Assembly (NCBI GenBank): GCA_002371985.1
Contig: DFHZ01000056.1
Location: 1-11,862, forward strand
Source: Ruminococcaceae bacterium UBA3710
GTDB taxonomy: Bacteria > Bacillota > Clostridia > Oscillospirales > Acutalibacteraceae
Reading direction: 5' to 3'
DNA: 11,862 nt
A model generated the notes under the pieces. It saw nothing but the letters and a program-made list of their open reading frames with translations. It had not been told where the DNA came from and searched no databases. Position 1 is the first letter of the stretch. Each line of letters opens with the position of its first letter. Below, piece after piece: positions 6,413-11,862 of the stretch. The translations under genes and the position numbers were made by a program.

Positions 6413-8744
6413 TAAAATTTATATAAGTGCCTTTGGGGGACTTAAAGATTTTTCAATAGAATTAGACGGTAATATGAATGTTGTTTTCGGCGAAAACGAA
6501 AACGGAAAAACAACACTTATGGCATTTATCCTTGCATCGTTTTACGGCACAAAGACAAAACAAAAGTCCGTAAGTGCAAATATGAGAATTAAGTATGCTC
6601 CGTTTGACGGAAGTCCTATGGGAGGCAGAATATACTTTGAAAATGCCAATAAGAATTTTTGTCTTGAAAGGCAGTTTTTAAAATCGGACTCTACCGATAA
6701 AGTAACCCTTACCAATATGGATACAGGCGAGAGGGTATCCGTTCCGAGCGATATAGGTACAACCCTTTTCGGTATGGGAGCAGACGCCTTTAAAAGCAGT
6801 ATGTTTATAGGTGCCGAAAAGTCGGGCGAGGTAGGCGAAGAAGCGGTAGGCGAACTGAACGCAAGACTTTCTTCGGTTGCTCTTACTGGCGACGAGAACA
6901 CATCCTTTGAAAAAATATCTTCAAGAATAGAAAAGGCAAAGGAAAAAGTTCTCTCAAAATCGGGCAGAGCAGGGCTTTTGTTTAAAGCAAAGGAGCAACT
7001 AAAAGACTTAAACGACCGATACGAGAACGCAAAAAGCGATTTGGCAAGAAAATCCGAAATATCAAAGGAAAAGGAAGATTTAATCAAAAAGGGACAGGAA
7101 TTAAGCACAGAATACCTTAAGTATAAAAAGATAACCGACAGCAAAGAGGATATAAAAAACGCTGAAAAACTGAAAGAATATCTTGATTTAAAGGCTAAAC
7201 TTGATAAACTTAACGAGTCCCTTACAATGTCAAACGGAAAAATAGCCGATTCGAGTTTTGTGTCAAGTCTTAAATTTTGTCTTTCTAAAATTGAAAGTCA
7301 ACAAGAAAAATGCGATGATATAAAGAAAGATATAGCGGAACTTGAAAGGGCAAGCGAACTTGACGGAAATATGTCAGGCGAAGAGGCAAAGTCTAAACTT
7401 GAAACCCTTAAAAAGGATATTTTCGACCTTGACACAGAAAAAACAAAACTCGAAAGCGAAAAAGAAAAATTCGCTCAAAAACTCGAAGAGGCTGAAACTA
7501 ATCTCAAAGAGAGCGAAAATGCTAAAAAGCCGTTTAATCCTCTGTTTGTCTTTTTAGGCATAGTTTGTGCTGTTGCCGGAGTTACAGCAGGTATAATTAC
7601 AAATCCGCTTTTCTATATTTCGGCATTGTTTGGAGTTTTGTTGCTTGTTTTGGCATTCGTTTTTAAGCCGAACAACGAAGGGGCAGTTTTAGAGGCAAAA
7701 GAAAGAATAGCCGAAATCAAGCAAAGCATAGCCGGAATTAAGGATAAATCGGCAAACATCAGCGAAAAAATCACCGATTATACGGGAAATATGAATATGC
7801 TCGTATCTGTGATAAATGCCGACGAAACGGTAAGAGCAAAGCGAAAAGAAGAACTTTCCGCAAAAAAAGAAAGATTAAGCGAAGAAAACGAAAAATTAAA
7901 CGGTCTTAAAGGCGAACTCGAAGAAGTATCGGGCGGAATAAGCCTTGAAGAATTAGATTTGACCGAAATGGAAAAGAATGCCGAAACGCAAAAGAATTTA
8001 AAATTAAGGCTTAACTATCTTTGCAAAGATTTAGGCAATATCTCTTATGAAGAGGCAAGAGAAAAACTTGCGAAAAACGAAAATGCAGAGAAAACCGAAA
8101 ACATTGATTTTGTCGAGGCGGAAAGAGAAAAAGAGAGAATAGGCGAAGAAATGAACAAAACAAGGGACAGAATAACATCCCTTGATACCGAACTTAAAAC
8201 ATCTTTCAGAAACTCTGAGCAACCCGAAGTTTTGGAAAGGGAAATTTCTCTCCTGCTTGAAAAAATAAGAAATTATTCCGACTTTGTTGATAGTTGTAAC
8301 ATGGCAAGAGAGGTTTTGGAAGAGAGTTTTTCCGATATAAGAAAGGGTTACGGAACTGCTCTCGAAGAAAAAACACTTGAGAACTTTTCTCGTCTTACCA
8401 ACGGAAAATACGGCAATATCGGTATAAGTAAATCACTCGATATTACCGTAGAAGATAAAAATATTTTCGGTATGAGAGAGGTTGAGTATTTAAGCACGGG
8501 CACTATCGACCAGGCAGTTTTGTCTCTTCGTCTTGCTATTTGCGAACTTATCGGCAAAAACGGAAAAACACCTGTTATGCTCGACGATGCACTTTCAAAT
8601 TACGACGATAAAAGAACTCTTGAAGCCCTTAAATTTTTAAAAGAGTTTTCGTCTGATAATCAGGTTTTGCTTTTTACCTGCCATAAATCTATTGTTGATA
8701 TGGCAAAGGAAATAGGCATTACAACAAAGAATTTAAGAGGTTAA
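6402..8744 (+). CDS. Rad50/SbcC-like SMC-family ATPase with central membrane hairpin (YhaN type)
   Basis: A 780-residue ABC-type ATPase with split heads. Head parts: Walker A GENENGKTT (30-38), ABC signature in variant form LSTGTIDQ (697-704), Walker B VMLDDALSNYDD (725-736, with D-loop) and switch LLFTCHKS (His761). Between them are long Lys/Glu-rich coiled coils (about 170-375 and 425-640). They are separated not by a CxxC zinc hook but by two hydrophobic segments, about 381-400 and 402-421, joined by a short Asn-Pro turn and flanked by KKP and FKPNN. This predicts a membrane hairpin with both heads in the cytosol. At 780 residues it is shorter than SbcC (about 1000 or more). The signature and lack of a hook resemble Bacillus YhaN. 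The start has AGAGGT 8 bases upstream. It probably opens or tethers DNA ends for the upstream nuclease; this is inferred from family. Confidence 0.87.
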   Translation: MKISKIYISAFGGLKDFSIELDGNMNVVFGENENGKTTLMAFILASFYGTKTKQKSVSANMRIKYAPFDGSPMGGRIYFENANKNFCLERQFLKSDSTDKVTLTNMDTGERVSVPSDIGTTLFGMGADAFKSSMFIGAEKSGEVGEEAVGELNARLSSVALTGDENTSFEKISSRIEKAKEKVLSKSGRAGLLFKAKEQLKDLNDRYENAKSDLARKSEISKEKEDLIKKGQELSTEYLKYKKITDSKEDIKNAEKLKEYLDLKAKLDKLNESLTMSNGKIADSSFVSSLKFCLSKIESQQEKCDDIKKDIAELERASELDGNMSGEEAKSKLETLKKDIFDLDTEKTKLESEKEKFAQKLEEAETNLKESENAKKPFNPLFVFLGIVCAVAGVTAGIITNPLFYISALFGVLLLVLAFVFKPNNEGAVLEAKERIAEIKQSIAGIKDKSANISEKITDYTGNMNMLVSVINADETVRAKRKEELSAKKERLSEENEKLNGLKGELEEVSGGISLEELDLTEMEKNAETQKNLKLRLNYLCKDLGNISYEEAREKLAKNENAEKTENIDFVEAEREKERIGEEMNKTRDRITSLDTELKTSFRNSEQPEVLEREISLLLEKIRNYSDFVDSCNMAREVLEESFSDIRKGYGTALEEKTLENFSRLTNGKYGNIGISKSLDITVEDKNIFGMREVEYLSTGTIDQAVLSLRLAICELIGKNGKTPVMLDDALSNYDDKRTLEALKFLKEFSSDNQVLLFTCHKSIVDMAKEIGITTKNLRG

Positions 8745-8759
8745 ACAGTTTTAAAATAT

Positions 8760-8788
8760 AACACGGGCGGATACCATCCGCCCGTGTT
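8760..8788. terminator. bidirectional hairpin terminator between convergent operons
   Basis: A perfect 13-bp inverted repeat, AACACGGGCGGAT / ATCCGCCCGTGTT, with a 3-base loop ACC. It begins 15 bases after the ATPase stop, and its last base is also the last base of the dnaJ stop codon on the minus strand. Flanking T-runs are short on both sides (TTTAATCCTT on plus, TATATTTT on minus), but the G+C-rich stem is very stable. Its position suits rho-independent termination of both converging transcripts. Confidence 0.85.
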
Positions 8789-9951
8789 TAATCCTTAAAG
8801 AAATCTTTTGCTTTTTCTATAAAAGATTTCTTCTTTTTATAGTTTTTATCGGTTGAGGTTGAAGCAAATTCTTTTAGTTTCTGCTTCTGCTCTTTTGAAA
8901 GGTCTTTAGGAACTTCTACTGTAATTTTAACATACTGGTCGCCTCTGCCAATGTAGTTAAGCCTTTGTATGCCTTTGCCACGCAGTTTAAATTCATCGCC
9001 CGGTTGTGTTCCCTCGTGAATTTGGAACTTAACCTTGCCGTCAAGGGTAGGAACGGTAATTTCCGCACCTAAAGCTGCCTCGGTAAAGGTTATCGGGATT
9101 TCGCAGTAAACATCAAATCCGTCCCTTTCAAAAATCGGGTGGGGACGAACATTAACACTTACACGAAGGTCGCCCGAAGGACCGCCGTTTACGCCGGCAT
9201 CGCCACCGCCACGAACCGAAAGTACCTGACCGTCATCAATACCGGCAGGTATTTCAACCGTTTTTTCAACCGTATGGCGAATTCTTCCCTTACCTGCACA
9301 TGTATGGCAAGGGTGGTCGATAATTTTACCGCTTCCGTGGCAGTTGTTGCAGACAGTCTGCGTCTGCATTTGCCCGAAAGGAGTTCTTTGAACGGTATTA
9401 ACTCTGCCCGAGCCATGGCAAACAGGGCAGGATTTTGAAGAAGTACCCTTTTCGCAACCCGTTCCGCCACAATCGGTACAGTTATCTATTTTTGTAACCT
9501 TTACGGTCTTTTTGCAACCCTTTGCCGCCTCTTCAAACGAAAGATTGACAGCACTTGTTGCATCGTTTCCACGCCTTGGTGCGTTCGGGTCTCTCTGCCT
9601 TCCGCCACCGAAACCGCCGCCGAAGAACGAACCGAAAATGTCGCCCAAATCTCCGAAGTCGCCGAAACCGCTGAAACCGCTTCCGCCGTAACTACCGCCA
9701 CCGCCACCGGCACCGAAGTTCGGGTCAACACCGGCATGACCGAATTGGTCGTAACGGGCCCTCTTTTCCTTATCGGAAAGTACCTCATAAGCCTCGTTTA
9801 CTTCCTTGAATTTTTTTTCTGCCTCTTTGTCGCCCGGATGAAGGTCAGGGTGGTATTTTTTTGCGGCTTTTCTGTATGCTTTTTTAAGGTCATCGTCGTT
9901 TACCGACTTATCAACACCTAAAACCTCATAATAATCTCGCTTATCAGCCAT
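8788..9951 (-). CDS. dnaJ: molecular chaperone DnaJ (Hsp40)
   Basis: Co-chaperone that stimulates DnaK ATPase and delivers unfolded proteins. The protein has 387 residues, full length and type I. The J domain (about 5-70) has the essential HPD at 34-36. A Gly/Phe-rich linker (about 80-118) includes a [11 protein letters not shown] stretch. The zinc domain has four CxxCxGxG repeats: CTDC (158-161), CPVC (175-178), CNNC (201-204) and CHTC (215-218), all complete. The client-binding C-terminal domains follow, with a dimerisation region and a Lys-rich tail ending AKDFFKD. AGGAG (9958..9962) lies 6 bases before the ATG, and a hairpin sits just upstream. It is the second gene visible after dnaK; no promoter of its own was recognised in the 87-base gap. 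Confidence 0.98.
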   Translation of the reverse strand: MADKRDYYEVLGVDKSVNDDDLKKAYRKAAKKYHPDLHPGDKEAEKKFKEVNEAYEVLSDKEKRARYDQFGHAGVDPNFGAGGGGGSYGGSGFSGFGDFGDLGDIFGSFFGGGFGGGRQRDPNAPRRGNDATSAVNLSFEEAAKGCKKTVKVTKIDNCTDCGGTGCEKGTSSKSCPVCHGSGRVNTVQRTPFGQMQTQTVCNNCHGSGKIIDHPCHTCAGKGRIRHTVEKTVEIPAGIDDGQVLSVRGGGDAGVNGGPSGDLRVSVNVRPHPIFERDGFDVYCEIPITFTEAALGAEITVPTLDGKVKFQIHEGTQPGDEFKLRGKGIQRLNYIGRGDQYVKITVEVPKDLSKEQKQKLKEFASTSTDKNYKKKKSFIEKAKDFFKD

Positions 9952-9985
9952 AAATTTCTCCTGCTAACAATTATGTATAAATACA

Positions 9986-10023
9986 AAACTTTTCGGGAGG
10001 AGTATCCCCCTCCCTTAAAGTTT
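9986..10023 (-). other. dnaK-dnaJ intergenic hairpin (attenuator, processing or stabilising element)
   Basis: On the minus strand the dnaK-dnaJ gap folds into a long imperfect stem: 7 bp AAACTTT/AAAGTTT outside, a 2-by-2 mismatch, 6 bp GGGAGG/CCTCCC inside, and an 8-base loop GGGATACT. It lies about 15 bases after the dnaK stop and 34 bases before the dnaJ start. What follows, TGTATTTATAC, is A/T-rich but not a real T-run, so full termination is doubtful. Partial termination or protection of the dnaK mRNA 3' end would both lower DnaJ relative to DnaK; this is inference. Confidence 0.6.
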
Positions 10024-10038
10024 AAAACGAAATGTTAA

Positions 10039-11862
10039 TTATTTATTATCGTCAACATCGGTAAAGTCTGCTTCGTAAACATTGTCGGCATTACCGCCGT
10101 TTGCATTAGGCTCTGCATTCGGTTGACCCCCGGCCGCCTGTGCCTCTTGGGCTGCCTTATAAACCTTTTCGCTTACGGCATAGAGTTCTTTCTGGAGTTC
10201 TTCCTGTTTAGCCTTGATAGCATCAATGTCTTCGCCCTTGAGTGCCTCTTTCAAAGCATCTTTTGCAGTTTCAATTTTAGACTTTTCGTCAGCCGATAAT
10301 TTGTCGCCCAAATCGGTGATTGTCTTTTCGGTCTGATAAATCATCTGGTCTGCATTGTTGCGGACATCTACTGCCTCACGGCGTTTCTTGTCCTCTGCGG
10401 CATAACTTTCAGCCTCTTTAACAGCCTTATCAATATCTTCCTTAGACATATTTGTATTTGAAGTAATGGTGATATTGTTTTCTTTGCCTGTTCCGAGGTC
10501 TTTTGCAGATACATGAACGATACCGTTTGCGTCAATATCGAATGTTACTTCGATTTGAGGAATGCCACGGGGAGCAGGAGCAATACCGTCAAGGTGGAAT
10601 ACACCTAAAGTCTTGTTATCCTTTGCAAATTCACGCTCACCTTGGAGTACATGAACCTCAACAGAGGTCTGACCGTCGGCAGCGGTTGAGAAGATTTGGC
10701 TCTTCTTGGTAGGAATTGTGGTGTTTCTTTCGATAACCTTTGTAGAAACTCCGCCCATTGTTTCGATACCCAAAGAAAGCGGTGTAACATCGAGAAGGAG
10801 AAGACCCTTAACATCTCCGCCTAAAACTCCGGCTTGTAAGGAAGCACCGATAGCAACGCATTCGTCAGGGTTAATGCCCTTGAAGGGTTCGCTTCCCATA
10901 AATGCTTTAACTGCTTCTTGTACGGCAGGAATACGGGAAGAACCGCCTACCATAAGAACCTTGTTTATATCGCCCTTATTAAGACCGGAATCTGCAAGAG
11001 CCTGACGAACAGGACCCATAGTAGCCTCAACAAGGTCGGCTGTGAGTTCGTTGAATTTTGCACGGGTGAGGGTTGTTTCAAAGTGTTTAGGACCGGTTGA
11101 GTCTGCTGTTATAAACGGTAAGTTAATATCGGCAGTAGTCATACCCGAAAGGTCGATTTTAGCCTTCTCGGCAGCCTCTTTAACCCTTTGCATAGCCATT
11201 TTATCGTTTGACAGGTCTATTCCTTGCTCAGCCTTGAATGTAGCAACGATATAGTCCATAATTCTCTTATCGAAGTCATCACCGCCAAGACGGTTGTTAC
11301 CGGCAGTAGCCAAAACTTCCTGAACGCCGTCGCCCATTTCGATAACCGAAACATCGAATGTACCGCCGCCAAGGTCATAAACCATAACCTTTTGGTCGTC
11401 TTCTTTATCAATACTGTAAGCAAGAGCAGCGGCAGTAGGCTCGTTGATAATTCTTTTAACTTCAAGACCGGCTATCTTTCCGGCATCCTTGGTAGCCTGA
11501 CGCTGAGCATCGGTAAAGTAAGCCGGAACGGTGATAACAGCCTCTGTAACGGTTGTGCCCAAATAACTTTCGGCATCTGCTTTAAGTTTTGAAAGGATGA
11601 TAGCCGAAATTTCCTGCGGTGTATAAGCCTTACCGTCTATTGTAACCTTATAATCGCTGCCCATTTCTCTCTTGATAGAACTGATTGTTCTTTCAGGGTT
11701 TGTGATAGCCTGACGCTTTGCAACTGCGCCGACCATTCTTTCGCCGTCTTTTGAGAACGCAACTACTGAAGGTGTAGTTCTTGCGCCTTCTGCGTTTGCA
11801 ATTACTACAGGCTTACCACCTTCCATAACGGCTACGCAACTGTTTGTTGTACCTAAGTCAAT
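10039..11862 (-). CDS. dnaK: molecular chaperone DnaK (Hsp70), 5' end just outside the window
   Basis: ATP-driven Hsp70 chaperone. 607 residues are visible, beginning [12 protein letters not shown]; by comparison with the family only about six N-terminal residues are missing, so the frame does not begin at the internal Met (11826). Nucleotide-binding motifs are DLGTTNS (phosphate 1), [11 protein letters not shown] (about visible residues 163-173) and VGGSSRIP (about 305-312). The linker [11 protein letters not shown] (354-364) leads to the substrate domain, a helical lid and a flexible tail [16 protein letters not shown] ending [12 protein letters not shown]. After [10 protein letters not shown] the sequence goes straight to [14 protein letters not shown], lacking the roughly 24-residue insert of proteobacterial DnaK, a known Gram-positive signature. 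dnaJ follows after 87 bases. A promoter, CIRCE element, hrcA or grpE would lie beyond the right edge and cannot be judged. Confidence 0.98.
   Translation of the reverse strand: MDLGTTNSCVAVMEGGKPVVIANAEGARTTPSVVAFSKDGERMVGAVAKRQAITNPERTISSIKREMGSDYKVTIDGKAYTPQEISAIILSKLKADAESYLGTTVTEAVITVPAYFTDAQRQATKDAGKIAGLEVKRIINEPTAAALAYSIDKEDDQKVMVYDLGGGTFDVSVIEMGDGVQEVLATAGNNRLGGDDFDKRIMDYIVATFKAEQGIDLSNDKMAMQRVKEAAEKAKIDLSGMTTADINLPFITADSTGPKHFETTLTRAKFNELTADLVEATMGPVRQALADSGLNKGDINKVLMVGGSSRIPAVQEAVKAFMGSEPFKGINPDECVAIGASLQAGVLGGDVKGLLLLDVTPLSLGIETMGGVSTKVIERNTTIPTKKSQIFSTAADGQTSVEVHVLQGEREFAKDNKTLGVFHLDGIAPAPRGIPQIEVTFDIDANGIVHVSAKDLGTGKENNITITSNTNMSKEDIDKAVKEAESYAAEDKKRREAVDVRNNADQMIYQTEKTITDLGDKLSADEKSKIETAKDALKEALKGEDIDAIKAKQEELQKELYAVSEKVYKAAQEAQAAGGQPNAEPNANGGNADNVYEADFTDVDDNK

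Noticed and set aside
6542..7144. 200-codon open frame on the minus strand inside the ATPase gene
   Set aside because: Composition is Ser/Phe-rich, the mirror of Lys/Glu-rich coiled-coil coding; no motif supports a gene.
7542..7664. Possible fusion or frameshift creating the apolar stretch in the ATPase
   Set aside because: The frame is continuous, coiled coil resumes after it in the same frame, and head motifs on both sides are complete, so it looks like a native part of the protein.
9952..10038. CIRCE element or separate promoter for dnaJ
   Set aside because: No TTAGCACTC-N9-GAGTGCTAA-like repeat, and no -35/-10 pair with acceptable spacing was found.
11224..11592. 122-codon and neighbouring plus-strand frames inside dnaK
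   Set aside because: Shadows of a strongly conserved dnaK frame.
11824..11826. Internal ATG as the start of dnaK
   Set aside because: The frame continues upstream as [12 protein letters not shown], the essential phosphate-binding motif, to the window edge.

Overview
The window reads as ordinary chromosome from a low-to-moderate G+C member of the Bacillota, most likely class Clostridia. The DnaK nucleotide-binding domain lacks the roughly 24-residue insert seen in proteobacterial DnaK, which is a Gram-positive signature. A DUF951 protein, a YhaO/YhaN-type nuclease/ATPase pair and strong AGGAGG-like ribosome sites point the same way. I cannot name the genus. No mobile element, CRISPR array, rRNA, tRNA or prophage sign was seen, and coding density is very high; the longest gene-free stretch is about 135 bases.

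There are three transcription blocks. (1) On the minus strand from about 5191 to the left edge runs a tightly packed six-gene operon: DUF951 small protein, prfA (release factor 1), sua5 (tRNA threonylcarbamoyl-AMP synthase), coaE (dephospho-CoA kinase), apeA (M18 aminopeptidase) and an oligopeptide-binding lipoprotein cut by the window edge. Junctions are 4-base ATGA overlaps or gaps of 3 to 14 bases, so translational coupling is likely. The first genes serve translation and cofactor synthesis; the last two suggest peptide capture and peptide hydrolysis.

(2) On the plus strand from about 5269 to 8744 is a divergent two-gene operon. It encodes an Mre11/SbcD-like metallophosphoesterase and a Rad50/SbcC-like ATPase that overlap by 11 bases. 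The ATPase has no zinc hook. Its coiled coil is interrupted at mid-length by two adjacent hydrophobic segments predicted to form a membrane hairpin, which fits the Bacillus YhaO/YhaN type better than classical SbcCD. The divergent promoters lie back to back in 5198..5262.

(3) On the minus strand from the right edge to 8788 is the dnaK-dnaJ chaperone operon. dnaK lacks only its first few codons; any hrcA, grpE or CIRCE operator would be outside the window. A long imperfect hairpin sits between dnaK and dnaJ. A perfect 13-bp hairpin separates the convergent ATPase gene and dnaJ and probably terminates both.

I did not find an undescribed multi-gene system. The points most worth checking are the membrane hairpin in the Rad50-like protein, the DUF951 gene heading a translation operon, the divergent CoaE residues, and the dnaK-dnaJ intergenic hairpin.
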